DNA of 64,000 nt from Pontiella desulfatans (GCF_900890425.1 NZ_CAAHFG010000004.1:912330-976329); one strand, 5' to 3'. Positions 7,993-17,397 are shown, counted from the stretch's first letter. Made by a program: numbers and translations. The notes: generated by a model not told the origin, from the sequence alone.

Positions 7993-9414
7993 TTAAATGG
8001 CGTACAACAGTGCGGCGATTCCGATAGCGCCGACGAGAAAGGTTTGCGGGTCGCGGGCGGCGAAGGCCAGCGGGTCGTCCGTCATCTTGCCGCGCCAGGC
8101 GAGATGCCAGATGCGGGTGATCCAATAGAGCAGCAACGGGCAGAGGATCCAGAGGAAGTGCGGGCGCGAATAGAGTTCGATCACCTTTTCGCTACTGAGA
8201 TACATGGTGAAAACGAATACGGAGATATAGCCGCTGGCACTGCCGAACCCGAGCAGCAACGGGAGGTCGTCCACCACATAGGCGCGCTCGCGCTGGCTGT
8301 TGTCCTTTTCCGGGCTCTCCTTTATTTCCCGCAGCTCGGAAAGGCGTTTCACCAGGGCGAGGCTCAGGAACAGGAAGATGGCGAATTCGATAAACCAGCC
8401 GGATGCCGTGGTGCCGGTGGCCACCGACCCGGCAATGATGCGCATGGAATAGAGGATCGCCAGCATCAGCACGTCGGCCACCGCCAGCTGCTTGATGCGC
8501 CAGGAATAGAGGGTGGTCAGCGCATAGTAGGCCAGGAGTACCCACAGGAAGATCGGGGGAAGGAACGTCGCGAGGGCCAGGCTGATGATCACGAGGATGG
8601 GGGTCAGCAGCGCGCCGGTCGCAATGGGCAGGTCGCCGGAAGCAAAGGGGCGCTTGCGCTTGCGCGGGTGGTGCTGGTCGGCGCTGAGGTCGAACAGGTC
8701 GTTCAGTACATAGATCGACGAAGCGGCAAAGCTAAACGAAAAGAAGGCCGTAACCGCGCCAACGATAGTCCCGGCATCGGTGAAGCGGTGCGCCAGAAGC
8801 ATGGGTGAAAAAATGAGCAGGTTCTTCAGCCATTGCTGGCAACGCATGGCCTTGATGAACATGCGGCCGGCCGGCCGCTGCTCCACGAAGATGTGGTCGG
8901 CTTTGAGCGCATAGTTTTTCTTGGCGCCGGCCGTGGGGTTCACGAGGACGACTTCGGCGGCGGCATCCCAGACGGGGAAGTCGGCCTCGTCGTTTCCCGC
9001 ATAGCCGAATTCCCCATGCATTTCACGAATGGCTTCGAGCTTGGCTTGGTGGCGGAGATTGGTTTGCTCGTTGCTGGCGAGGACTTCGTCGAAGATGCCG
9101 AGGTGGGCGGCCACCGCATTGGCGGTGCGATAGTTCGAGGCCGTTGCGAGGATCAGCTTGCGCCCCTTCTTGCGCTCCTTTAGCAACCAATCCAGGAATT
9201 GCCGGTGGTAGGGAAGCACGGAGGCATCGAGCGATACGCGTTGCAGCACCTGGTCTTTCAGGTGCGCCTTGCCCTTCGCCAACCAGCCGGGAACCTTGAG
9301 CAGGCTGACCGGATCGCGGCGGAGCAGGAGGAACAGGGCCTGGTGCAACGTGTCCAGCTTGACGAGCGTGCCGTCAAGATCGACGAAAAGTGGGATGGAT
9401 TCGCTATCGCTCAT
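7993..9414 (-). CDS. HAD phosphatase fused to UbiA-family prenyltransferase
   Basis: Residues 1-~190 form a HAD-type phosphatase domain (FVDLDGTLVKLDTL at the N-terminus; later ATASNYRTANAVAAHL and FGYAGND). Residues ~200-473 form a polytopic UbiA domain with the first Asp-rich motif in the YVLNDLFDLSADQHHPRKRKRPFA region and several membrane helices. This architecture resembles decaprenyl-phosphate phosphoribosyltransferase-like UbiA proteins. A plausible role is making a polyprenyl-phosphate-linked pentose donor for the envelope, with the HAD part removing a phosphate; this is inference. The ATG at 9414 starts right at the HAD motif. Confidence 0.82.
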   Translation of the reverse strand: MSDSESIPLFVDLDGTLVKLDTLHQALFLLLRRDPVSLLKVPGWLAKGKAHLKDQVLQRVSLDASVLPYHRQFLDWLLKERKKGRKLILATASNYRTANAVAAHLGIFDEVLASNEQTNLRHQAKLEAIREMHGEFGYAGNDEADFPVWDAAAEVVLVNPTAGAKKNYALKADHIFVEQRPAGRMFIKAMRCQQWLKNLLIFSPMLLAHRFTDAGTIVGAVTAFFSFSFAASSIYVLNDLFDLSADQHHPRKRKRPFASGDLPIATGALLTPILVIISLALATFLPPIFLWVLLAYYALTTLYSWRIKQLAVADVLMLAILYSMRIIAGSVATGTTASGWFIEFAIFLFLSLALVKRLSELREIKESPEKDNSQRERAYVVDDLPLLLGFGSASGYISVFVFTMYLSSEKVIELYSRPHFLWILCPLLLYWITRIWHLAWRGKMTDDPLAFAARDPQTFLVGAIGIAALLYAI

Positions 9415-9453
9415 TTTTCTGACGAGTGACCGGTGATGCGTGATTCCTGTGCT

Positions 9454-9480
9454 TTCACGCCTCACGCCTCACGTTTCACG
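9454..9480. repeat. Short tandem TCACGCC-like repeat between HAD-UbiA gene and fxsA
   Basis: Four imperfect 7-bp units (TCACGCC, TCACGCC, TCACGTT, TCACGG) run into the fxsA stop codon. A reverse-oriented GTGA-rich stretch at 9425-9445 could pair with them in the mRNA. The 61-nt intergenic space holds nothing else. Confidence 0.5.
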
Positions 9481-9877
9481 GTCGGTTAACATTCACCTGT
9501 ATGTAGCCGCTACGGACTTTTTCCTCTAGCTTTTTCCGCAGCCAACCACGGATGTGTTCGCGGATGAAAGGCACGAGCAGGGAGAAGCCAACGAGGTCGG
9601 TAACCAGGCCCGGCGTAACCAGCAACGCGCCGGCGATGAGCACCATGACCCCGTCGATCATCTGCGGAGCCGGCAGGTTGCCGATCGCCATTTCCTGCTG
9701 GATCCGGTTGATGATCGAAAGGCCCTGGCGCTTGACCAGGGTCACGCCAAGGGCTCCCGTCAGGATAATCAGCAGGAAGGTGGGCCAGAAGTGCAGAACC
9801 TCATGGAGCTTCAATAGAATCGCCAATTCAAGAATCGGCATTCCAATGAACAGCGCAATGAGGTAGTGCAACGGCAT
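9476..9877 (-). CDS. fxsA: FxsA family membrane protein
   Basis: The 133-residue protein has hydrophobic helices around residues 3-20, 28-45 and 75-100 and matches FxsA: N-terminal GMPILELAILLKLHEVL, then GALGVTLVKRQGL, then LLVTPGLVTDLVGF with a basic tail. FxsA of E. coli is an inner-membrane protein whose overproduction relieves F-plasmid exclusion of phage T7; its normal role is unclear. It lies 6 nt downstream of the ppiD-like gene. Confidence 0.85.
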   Translation of the reverse strand: MPLHYLIALFIGMPILELAILLKLHEVLHFWPTFLLIILTGALGVTLVKRQGLSIINRIQQEMAIGNLPAPQMIDGVMVLIAGALLVTPGLVTDLVGFSLLVPFIREHIRGWLRKKLEEKVRSGYIQVNVNRP

Positions 9878-9883
9878 GGGGGA

Positions 9884-11569
9884 TTACGACTCTTCGCCGG
9901 TTTCCTCGTCGGCCTTCTTCGTCAGGTCTTCGAAGTTGGCTTCCTTCAGCAACGACTCCTGCCAGGCCTGCGCCAGTTGCGCCGCCTTCTGTTGCTTGAT
10001 GCCGGCGGCCAGCTCATCGCGCATCGAAGGCAACGTCGCCTCTTCGTCGGCGAGCTCCTTGGTGGCCACATAGGCCATCAGGAAATCGGAAGGCGTGGAG
10101 ATGAGGTCGACCAGCGTTCCCGCATCGTACTGAACCGTTGAGCCCATGATTTCGTTGGCAAAATCGCCCTCGAGCTGGGTGGTTGCATTGAACGGGAGGG
10201 TGGTCTGCAGTTCCATGTTGTATTTCGAAATGGCGTCGGCGAACGATGTGCCGGCCTTGATGGCCGCCTCGACGTCCTTGTGCACGGATTCGGATTTTTC
10301 AACATAGGCTTTTTCCGAAGCGGTAATGCGCGCGGCTTCGATGGCATCGGCCTTGACGACATCGAAGGCCGGGAGGAAGGCCGGCAGCTTTTTCTCGAGC
10401 GCGATAACATAGACACTCTTGCGGCCCACGACCGGATCGCTGTAGTAGTGCGCCTTGTCGCTTTCGAGGTTGAACGCCGCCTTGGCAAAAGGCGCGGTCG
10501 GGTCGATGCCCTTCACGCGGTCGGTTGCGCCGAAGGCCGGGGTGTTCTTGACGATCTCGCGACCGGCCTGTTCGGCGGCCTGCTCGAAGGTCGTGGTTTC
10601 GTCCGAAAGCTGGGCCACCACGGCGTCGGCGGCTTCGAAGGCCTTCTGGCCGGCCAGTCCGTTGATGTGCAGGTCAACAATGGTTCCCTTCACCTCTTCC
10701 AGCGGCTTGTATTCCGGAACGGCGTTGGTGGCGGTTTCCGGCTTCACGAAGTGCTGCTTGTTCTGCTCGTAGAAATTGGCGACCATTTCGTCGGTGACCG
10801 ACACCTGGTTCGTGTAGGCGGAAATATCGAACGAGATATATTTCACGATCGCCTTTTCCGGCAGGCGGAACTGCTCCGGATTCGCATCGTAGTAGGCCTT
10901 GGCATCCTCATCGCTGACTTCCGGCGTGCCGGCCAGGCTCTGCGGCAGCGCGGCATATTCAACCGTGATCTTGTCGTTGTAGAGGTGGAAGGCCTTCTTG
11001 ACTTCGTCGTCGGTAACCAGCGCACCCTGTGCCGCCATGGAGGAGGCTTTTTCAATAATCACATTCTCGGCCATCATCATTTCGAAGCTTTTGGCATTCA
11101 GGCCGGTGCGCGGCAGGAACCCGGTGACGAAGGCATTGTAGGCATTCTTGTCGTAGCCCCCCGTCTGCTGGTTCTGGAACAGCGGTTGGCGGACGATCAT
11201 GTTCCGCACCTGGTCCGGTGTGGCGTTCAGCCCCATCTGGTTTGCCTTCTTCAGCGTTGCGATGCGCTGCCACGCCGCCCGCGTAATCACTTCATTGATC
11301 TCGTCATTGATGTTGAGCGCGCGGCCCATCATCATCGAATACATGACGTAGACGTGCTGGTAGGCGCGGCCATATTCCTGGCGCGAAACCTCTTCGCCCC
11401 AAAGCCGACCCGCAACCTCTTTCGCGGGATCAACCTGCTGGTTGCTGCCCGAGCTTGCCTTCTGCCCCGTATAAACCGTTACGAACGCGAAACAAATCGC
11501 CACTGCGAAAATCCCCCAAACGACTTTCGATTGGATAATTTTGTGAAACTTGGAAATCATCATTGCCAT
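9884..11569 (-). CDS. PpiD/SurA-like periplasmic foldase, membrane anchored
   Basis: The 561-residue protein has one N-terminal membrane anchor (about residues 18-34, VVWGIFAVAICFAFVTVY) and a SurA_N-like chaperone region (about 45-230). The region that would hold the parvulin domain (about 230-440) is divergent and shows few classical PPIase residues. A second helical chaperone part runs to an acidic C-terminus. PpiD-type proteins help outer-membrane and secreted proteins fold at the periplasmic face. The ATG at 11569 has an AGGAGAG SD; the frame extends 15 codons further upstream without support. It is the first gene of a six-gene operon. Confidence 0.75.
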   Translation of the reverse strand: MAMMISKFHKIIQSKVVWGIFAVAICFAFVTVYTGQKASSGSNQQVDPAKEVAGRLWGEEVSRQEYGRAYQHVYVMYSMMMGRALNINDEINEVITRAAWQRIATLKKANQMGLNATPDQVRNMIVRQPLFQNQQTGGYDKNAYNAFVTGFLPRTGLNAKSFEMMMAENVIIEKASSMAAQGALVTDDEVKKAFHLYNDKITVEYAALPQSLAGTPEVSDEDAKAYYDANPEQFRLPEKAIVKYISFDISAYTNQVSVTDEMVANFYEQNKQHFVKPETATNAVPEYKPLEEVKGTIVDLHINGLAGQKAFEAADAVVAQLSDETTTFEQAAEQAGREIVKNTPAFGATDRVKGIDPTAPFAKAAFNLESDKAHYYSDPVVGRKSVYVIALEKKLPAFLPAFDVVKADAIEAARITASEKAYVEKSESVHKDVEAAIKAGTSFADAISKYNMELQTTLPFNATTQLEGDFANEIMGSTVQYDAGTLVDLISTPSDFLMAYVATKELADEEATLPSMRDELAAGIKQQKAAQLAQAWQESLLKEANFEDLTKKADEETGEES

Positions 11570-11614
11570 GGTTGTACTCTCTCCTTCTCCGAATTGTGTA
11601 AAAAGAACCCGCAA

Positions 11615-11643
11615 ACCCTACCGATTGCCCCCATCCGGGTCAA
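11615..11643 (-). promoter_or_regulatory. Predicted sigma70-type promoter of the ppiD-led operon
   Basis: Read on the minus strand, TTGACC (11643-11638) is followed after 17 nt by TAGGGT (11620-11615). This would give a leader of about 40 nt ahead of the ppiD-like ATG with its AGGAGAG SD. The -35 is strong and the -10 weak. Confidence 0.4.
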
Positions 11644-11938
11644 TCGGGGAATCGCCGGAAATCAGCAACCTAAACACGGGGTTCCGGCCGAACCTCCCAA
11701 GGTTCCATGAGTTTTGTTAAAAAGCCATGAAAAGACCGGTAGCGATATGAATCAGGCTGGACGGAATGCCTGGATCTGGCTTGGTTTTTGCTGAAATAAC
11801 CCTGCTTTTTAAATGCTTGGCGCACACGGGCAAGAAATTCAACCATGAAGAACGCTTGCACCATCGGCCACTTTTGTTGTCCGTTTTGTGGTTTGCCAAA
11901 CGTTTAACCTAAAGGGTTCGTTTTGCGACAGGGGTGGT
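11644..11938. other. Intergenic region between the divergent ppiD-like and kps operons; no gene seen
   Basis: About 295 nt separate the predicted ppiD promoter from the first capsule gene, presumably including the kps promoter. No convincing -35/-10 pair was found for the plus strand. A short open frame on the minus strand (11670-11864) has an odd composition and no recognisable domain, and was not called. Confidence 0.5.
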
Positions 11939-13294
11939 ATGGAAAGAATTAACGGGGAATCAATTTCTCGAAACAGATCTATAGGGAAGATGCGCTTTTC
12001 GCGTTTCAACCCTTGTGGATCGAGCGTGTTTTCGAGCGAAAAGGCGCGCGCGCGCGTATTGCTTCTGCAGGGGCCGCCGGGGGCTTTTTTCAAGAAACTT
12101 CAGCTTTTTTTGGAAGGGAAGGACCATGATGTGTGGCGGGTGGTCTTCAATCCCGCGGATCGCTTCTATTCCAAAAAGCGCGGTCGGATCAATTTCTACG
12201 GCGACCTCGGCGAATGGGAAAAATGGTTTGCCGATTTCATCGACGGGGCAGGAATCGACCATGTTATCTTATTCGGGGCAGAGCGTCCCGCGCACCGTGC
12301 CGCCCGCTCCATCGCCGCAGAAAAGGGGATCGAAGTGGTGGCGCTGGAGGAGGGCTATATCCGCCCTGGCTACATAACCGTCGAACGCGGCGGCAACAAT
12401 GCAAGTTCGCCATTGGCAGGAAAATTGCCTCCCCCGGAGATGAAGTACGAGGAGCAACCCGATTTCCCTGCTGAAGATTTCAAGGGTTACCGCCACATGT
12501 GTTTCTACAACTCGGTCTATTACACGTTGCGGGCGTTTTTTTCGGTTGGGAAACAGAAGACCATGCATCATCGCGAGGTGCCGCTTTTCCTCGAAATCCT
12601 ATTGTGGATAAGAAATTTCTGGCGGCGGGTAACGAAACAGTCGATGAATTTCTCCATCATCCAGAATCTGCTCGAACACCACGACGGAAACTACTACCTC
12701 GTCCCTCTTCAGGTTGACTCCGATTCGCAGCTGCGCGAAGCCGGACTAGGATGGAGCTCGCTCAAACTGATTTCCGCCTCCCTCAAATCCTTCGCCCGGC
12801 ACGCAACGCCCGGCACACGCCTGGTTTTCAAGGTGCATCCGCTGGCGCGCGGCCACGTCAACCATGCCACGTTTGTGCCCAACATGGCGCGCGCCTTCGG
12901 CATCGAAGATCGGGTGGACGTGGTTGATGCGGGCTCGTTGGGGCTTTTGACCCGCCACTCTGCGGGAATGCTTACCATAAACAGCACATCGGGACTCTCC
13001 GCATTGTACCACGGGGTGCCTTTGCTGGTGGCGGGTTCCGCGTTCTACGCCCACCCAGAACTTGCGATGGGTGGCGACGGGGATCCGGATTTCAATTCCT
13101 TCTGGCGTTGCCGCCACGTTGCCCGAAAAGAGACGCGCCGCGCCTATTTGAGATGGGTAAAGCACGAGGCGTTGGTGGTGGGCGACTTCTACGCGCCCCA
13201 TGGCGTCCACGCCGCCTGCCAGAATATTTACCTGAAACTCGCGGAACGCCGCCGCGTCGAAAAAGCCGAAGTGGAAGTGAGGAACGCGTGCTAG
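11939..13294 (+). CDS. kpsS: KpsS-like capsule polysaccharide beta-Kdo transferase/export protein
   Basis: After a variable N-terminus, the core RVLLLQGPPGAFFKKLQLFLE, ALEEGYIRPGYITVE, KVHPLARG and LTINSTSGLSALYHGVPLLVAG match the KpsS/LipB family of capsule proteins. In group 2 capsules KpsS adds the first beta-Kdo residue to phosphatidylglycerol as the export lipid primer, at the cytoplasmic face. The start is uncertain: 11939 is used here, while 11990 is also possible and starts closer to the conserved region. It is first in a nine-gene plus-strand locus, and its stop overlaps the GTG of the next gene. Confidence 0.82.
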   Translation: MERINGESISRNRSIGKMRFSRFNPCGSSVFSSEKARARVLLLQGPPGAFFKKLQLFLEGKDHDVWRVVFNPADRFYSKKRGRINFYGDLGEWEKWFADFIDGAGIDHVILFGAERPAHRAARSIAAEKGIEVVALEEGYIRPGYITVERGGNNASSPLAGKLPPPEMKYEEQPDFPAEDFKGYRHMCFYNSVYYTLRAFFSVGKQKTMHHREVPLFLEILLWIRNFWRRVTKQSMNFSIIQNLLEHHDGNYYLVPLQVDSDSQLREAGLGWSSLKLISASLKSFARHATPGTRLVFKVHPLARGHVNHATFVPNMARAFGIEDRVDVVDAGSLGLLTRHSAGMLTINSTSGLSALYHGVPLLVAGSAFYAHPELAMGGDGDPDFNSFWRCRHVARKETRRAYLRWVKHEALVVGDFYAPHGVHAACQNIYLKLAERRRVEKAEVEVRNAC

Positions 13295-14457
13295 ATGTCC
13301 TGAAACATATGAATTCGGTCTGGACTGGGGGCGGAAGCGCAGCCGTCGCGCTTTTCGCGCTGGTGCTATCCGGATGTTCCACCCTGCCGGGGTCGGGGCC
13401 ATCGAACCGTCAGATGGCAAAAGACCAGAACGAAGATCCGGGGGAGCGTGAATACACCGTCGTTAAACTGGATGTGGATTCGATTCACAAACTCGGCGGT
13501 CGCCGTCCGGTAAAGCTGAACGAAACCTTCCGCAAAACCATCTCCGGCAAATCCGGATTCGTTTTGGGGATTGGCGATCAGTTGGCTATCAACATCTGGG
13601 AAACCTCCAACGATGGCTTGTTTTCGACCCTCGAAAGCAAGCGGGCTCGAATTGACGCCATGGTCGATGAAAACGGGCAGGTTTTCGTTCCCTATGTGGG
13701 GCAGGTCGATGTGGCAGGCAAAAGCATCGAGGCGGTTCGTTCCGCCATCGAGAACGGACTTAAGGGCAAGGCGGTTGAACCGCAGGTGCAGGTGGCGCTT
13801 AAAACCAATGTGAGCAACAACCTGGCGGTGGTCGGCGATGTGAACGCACCAGGACGCTATGCCGTTCCCGTTGGCGGCGTTCGGCTTCTGGATGTCATCG
13901 CCTGGGCCGGTGGCTCGCGCGCGCCCATCTTCGAAGCCGAGGCCACCATTGTTCGCGGCGAAACACAGGATTCGATCCGGTTGGATGAAGTGCTCACCCA
14001 ACCGGGCAACAATGTATGGATGGAACCGAGTGATACGGTTCAGATCATGCACAAGCCGCGGACCTTCACGGCGCTGGGCGCGGTCACTTCCAAAAACCGC
14101 CATCCCTTCAAGACCGAAGGGCTCAGCCTCGCCGAAGCCTTGGCCGCATCCGGGGGGTTGAGCGACGGGTTGGCCGATGCCGGCGGCGTATTTCTCTTCC
14201 GGTTCGAATCCGCGGAAATTCTCCAGGAGGCGGGAGTGGCCATCCCTGAAATCCTGATCAACGACACGGTTGCCACGATCTATCGGCTCGACTTCAACGA
14301 GCCGGAGGCCTTTTTCCTGGCGCGCTCGTTCAAGATGCAGGACAACGACCTTATCTACGTTGCCAACGCCTTTGCCGCCGAATACTTCAAATTTATCAGG
14401 ATCTACGTGCAGCCCCTACTCGACATCAGTCGGACGAGCTCCGTCCTGATCGACTAA
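13288..14457 (+). CDS. Capsule polysaccharide export lipoprotein (Wza/KpsD family)
   Basis: The 389-residue protein carries a lipoprotein signal (LFALVLSGCSTLPG, lipobox LSGC). A poly-export domain (LGIGDQLAINIWE... and DENGQVFVPYVGQVDVAGKS) and SLBB-like domains (LAVVGDVNAPGRYAVP..., FTALGAVTSKNRHPFKT) follow, as in Wza and KpsD. It would form the outer-membrane exit channel for capsule. A GTG start at 13288 is preferred: it overlaps the kpsS stop and has GAGG 5 nt upstream, and it places the basic n-region before the hydrophobic stretch. An ATG at 13309 has no SD. At 389 residues it is shorter than E. coli KpsD (about 560). Confidence 0.85.
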   Translation: MLDVLKHMNSVWTGGGSAAVALFALVLSGCSTLPGSGPSNRQMAKDQNEDPGEREYTVVKLDVDSIHKLGGRRPVKLNETFRKTISGKSGFVLGIGDQLAINIWETSNDGLFSTLESKRARIDAMVDENGQVFVPYVGQVDVAGKSIEAVRSAIENGLKGKAVEPQVQVALKTNVSNNLAVVGDVNAPGRYAVPVGGVRLLDVIAWAGGSRAPIFEAEATIVRGETQDSIRLDEVLTQPGNNVWMEPSDTVQIMHKPRTFTALGAVTSKNRHPFKTEGLSLAEALAASGGLSDGLADAGGVFLFRFESAEILQEAGVAIPEILINDTVATIYRLDFNEPEAFFLARSFKMQDNDLIYVANAFAAEYFKFIRIYVQPLLDISRTSSVLID

Positions 14458-14473
14458 GCAAGGAAGGAATAAC

Positions 14474-16696
14474 ATGCTAAATAAAATAACCATTGCTGAA
14501 ATCCAGAAGCGTTACGGGCGATTGACGGTTGTTATTCCCGTACGGTTCGCCCACGACCGCGACGATATGTTCGAGCGCCTCGCCTATGTGGAGGAGGATC
14601 GCCGGAGACCCCAAAACGTCAACATCCTGGTGGTGGACGACGGGTCGCCCAAGCGACTGGCCGATGAAATGCGCATTCGCTGCAGCGAACGCGGCTATTC
14701 CTACGCCCACATCGAATCGGAATATCTTCCCTTTTCCATTGCCCGGGCCCGCAACGTCGGCGCGTCGTTGGCGAGATCCGACTACATCATGTTCCAGGAC
14801 GTCGATCTGATTCCATATGATGGTTTCTACGAAGCCGTACTCAAGGAAATCAAGGTGCAGGGGCTTGACGACAACGGGCAAATGTTCCTCATGTTCGGCG
14901 TGATCTATCTCTCCCAGAAAGCCACCAAAGACTTTCTTGAGCACGACCGCGAGACGCGCAAGGAAACCTACCTGCAGCATCTGTTCGACGCCCGTGGCGA
15001 TCTCGTTGAAAAGGTCTCAACGGGAACTTCCGTAATCGCCATCAACCGCGAATACTACCTCGCACGCGGCGGCAACGACGAGGATTTCCAGCGATGGGGC
15101 TTCGATGACATTGAATTCAATTGCCGCTGTATCCGGAAAGTACGCAAGTTCCCGCTTCCCGAAGAGTTTAAGCAGGACTATAAAAACTGCGCCACCATTA
15201 CCGAATACAAGGGATGGAAAAGCATCTATCGGCTGTTCGGCGACATGACGTTCCAAAAAGGCATTATGCTGTTCCACGCATGGCACGAGGTTGACTTTAA
15301 TTCCGACTACCAAAAAGGCCGCTCCGTCAACGAGCGCCTTTTCAACCAGAAGCTGATTAATTTCGCAACCAAAGGCATCGAGCCTCCGCCCTTGCCCAGT
15401 GCGATGGAAGGCAACACGCTACTCTTCTCCGAAACCAATCCCTTCATCCACAGTCGCGAGTTCTTGCCGCGCCTTGGAAATGTTTTCCTTGAGAAGGAAG
15501 ATGAATTCACGACCAAAGCCCTGCTCCGCTATATCAAGGCCAATAACATAACCCGCGTGCTTATGCATAATCCCTATGCGACCACCAAGCGACTCGGTTT
15601 CTACAAAGCGTTGCGCCGCCGAAAAATCCCGTATCTGATCGCCGAGCGCGGCGCACTCCGTGATTCCGTTTTCTTCGACCCCAACGGATTCAACTCCGAT
15701 AGCTCTTCATACGACTCGTCGAATTGGGACAAGCCCCTTGGCAAACAGGAGGAGCAGTCCGTTGAAAACTACATCCGCCAGGAGATGGCGGAAGATTCAT
15801 CCCTCGAATCACAGGGCGCTCGACGAGGCGTCGCAGGAATCCGCAAGAAGCTGGGGGTTCGGCCTAACCAAAAGATTTTATTCGTCCCCCTGCAACGCCC
15901 CAGCGACACGGTGATCAAATACATGTGCGGCCCCATCGAAACCCACGACCGATTTCTCGAGCTCGTTGGCGAAACCGCCACGGCATTGGGGGAAGAATGG
16001 GTCGTCGTCGTGAAAAAGCATCCGCTCGAAGATCTCACGCCCGAAATACCCCATGTGGTCTTCGACAACGACGCGCATGTGAAGGACATGCTGGAGGCGT
16101 GCGAGGCCATGCTATTGATCAACTCCGGCGTCGGCTGTCTTGGGATGATCTGGGGCAAACCCGTCTACCACGCGGGAGCCGCGTTCTACAGCCACCCCGC
16201 CATCAATCGGCAGGTCACCGCGGCGGAGGAGATTCTCGAAGGCATCCAAAGCGGCTTCAAGCCCAATCGCGAGAAGGTCTATCGCTTCATTTCATATCTC
16301 ATCAACGACTTCTATTCGTTTGGAAAATTCACGACCCGCGAGGCGAAATGGGAAGGGGATTCCCGCATGACCGTGACCACCGCCATCGATTTCTACCAGA
16401 TCCGCGGACTAGGCCAAACCCGTTTCAACGCTCGGACCGAACAAGGGGTCATTACAGGCCGCGAAACAATCCTGATGGATCGCTACCGTTTTGCGATGTC
16501 GGTCAAACCTTCGCCAAACACGCGCGGGAAGCAGGCCCCCGTACCGCCACCGCCCGAGGCAACCGCCGAGTCTGGTGAACCCGCTCCTCTTTCGCGTCGT
16601 GAAAAGCTACGTCGTAAAAAAGAGCGCAATCCCCGGCAATACTACGCGGACTCGAAATTCTTCATGGCTCGTCTATACAGCAAGATCGCGTTTTAG
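14474..16696 (+). CDS. GT2-type glycosyltransferase fused to a Kps-like capsule domain
   Basis: Residues ~15-290 form a family-2-like GT-A domain: TVVIPVRF, VVDDGS, then FQDVDLIPY as the DxD-like site. A later GGNDEDFQRWGFDDIEFNCR resembles the galactosyltransferase/chondroitin-polymerase C-terminal motif. Residues ~310-620 resemble KpsC/KpsS-type proteins (RRKIPYLIAERGALRDSVFF, FVPLQRPSDT, VVKKHPLED, LLINSGVGCLGMIWGKPVYHAG). The 100-residue tail is Pro-rich and basic. The likely job is to build the capsule repeat or linker; donor and acceptor are unknown. It sits 16 nt after the exporter gene. Confidence 0.75.
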   Translation: MLNKITIAEIQKRYGRLTVVIPVRFAHDRDDMFERLAYVEEDRRRPQNVNILVVDDGSPKRLADEMRIRCSERGYSYAHIESEYLPFSIARARNVGASLARSDYIMFQDVDLIPYDGFYEAVLKEIKVQGLDDNGQMFLMFGVIYLSQKATKDFLEHDRETRKETYLQHLFDARGDLVEKVSTGTSVIAINREYYLARGGNDEDFQRWGFDDIEFNCRCIRKVRKFPLPEEFKQDYKNCATITEYKGWKSIYRLFGDMTFQKGIMLFHAWHEVDFNSDYQKGRSVNERLFNQKLINFATKGIEPPPLPSAMEGNTLLFSETNPFIHSREFLPRLGNVFLEKEDEFTTKALLRYIKANNITRVLMHNPYATTKRLGFYKALRRRKIPYLIAERGALRDSVFFDPNGFNSDSSSYDSSNWDKPLGKQEEQSVENYIRQEMAEDSSLESQGARRGVAGIRKKLGVRPNQKILFVPLQRPSDTVIKYMCGPIETHDRFLELVGETATALGEEWVVVVKKHPLEDLTPEIPHVVFDNDAHVKDMLEACEAMLLINSGVGCLGMIWGKPVYHAGAAFYSHPAINRQVTAAEEILEGIQSGFKPNREKVYRFISYLINDFYSFGKFTTREAKWEGDSRMTVTTAIDFYQIRGLGQTRFNARTEQGVITGRETILMDRYRFAMSVKPSPNTRGKQAPVPPPPEATAESGEPAPLSRREKLRRKKERNPRQYYADSKFFMARLYSKIAF

Positions 16697-16713
16697 CTCG
16701 GGAAGGGTAGCTG

Positions 16714-17397
16714 ATGAATGACGCCGAGTTAATCGCGGAGCTTGAAAGCGAATTCCAGATCGAAGGTGGATTCCACCTGGCCGAAATGGCCAGTCGTTTG
16801 CCTTTTGATCGGATACTCGACGTTGGTTTTGGCCGCGGTGCTGCGGCGCGCTTTTTCCGGTTGAAAGGAAAAAATGTCGTTGCGATCGACCGCGACATCC
16901 AATACCGCGCCGCACCGCTGGATATCATGAAGGCGGAAGGGATCGAGGTTATCGAGACCTCGTTCGAGGACTATCAACCCGACGGAGGGATCGATGCGAT
17001 CTGGCTGTCGCATGTGCTGGAGCACACGCTCGACGTCGGCCGGTTCCTGGAGAAGGCGCGCTCGATTCTTTCTGACTCCGGCTGGTTGTTCGTGATGGTT
17101 CCGCCATTCAAGCATGAAGTGGTTGGCGGGCATGTTACACCGGGCTGGAACCTTGGCATTCTGATGTATGTGTTGCTCGTGAGCGGTTTCGACATCAAGA
17201 CCGGGCACTTCGTTCGGCATGGCTACAGCATCTGCGCGTTCGTTCGCAAATCAACCACGCCGCTCCCGCAGCTTTGCCACGATCAAGGCGACATTGAGCG
17301 AACCCGCGATCTTTGGCCTCTCGAAGTCATGCAGGGGTTCGACGGCAACCTCCCCTCCGTCAACTGGTTCGACGATGCCGACGAGGTCGATTCATGA
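16714..17397 (+). CDS. Class I SAM-dependent methyltransferase of the capsule locus
   Basis: The 227-residue protein has the SAM-binding motif I ILDVGFGRGAAARFF, an acidic post-I (VVAIDRD), and IDAIWLSHVLEHTLDVGRFLEKA, typical of Methyltransf_11 enzymes. It lies between two capsule genes and overlaps kpsC in ATGA, so it may methylate the glycan, as reported for chain-terminating enzymes in other ABC-dependent systems; this role is inference. Confidence 0.75.
   Translation: MNDAELIAELESEFQIEGGFHLAEMASRLPFDRILDVGFGRGAAARFFRLKGKNVVAIDRDIQYRAAPLDIMKAEGIEVIETSFEDYQPDGGIDAIWLSHVLEHTLDVGRFLEKARSILSDSGWLFVMVPPFKHEVVGGHVTPGWNLGILMYVLLVSGFDIKTGHFVRHGYSICAFVRKSTTPLPQLCHDQGDIERTRDLWPLEVMQGFDGNLPSVNWFDDADEVDS

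Noticed and set aside
11670-11864. Short minus-strand frame upstream of the capsule locus with a vaguely integrase-like beginning (ARVRQAFKKQGYFS)
   Set aside because: Only 64 codons, no SD, and the similarity fades after a few residues; too little to call an integrase fragment.
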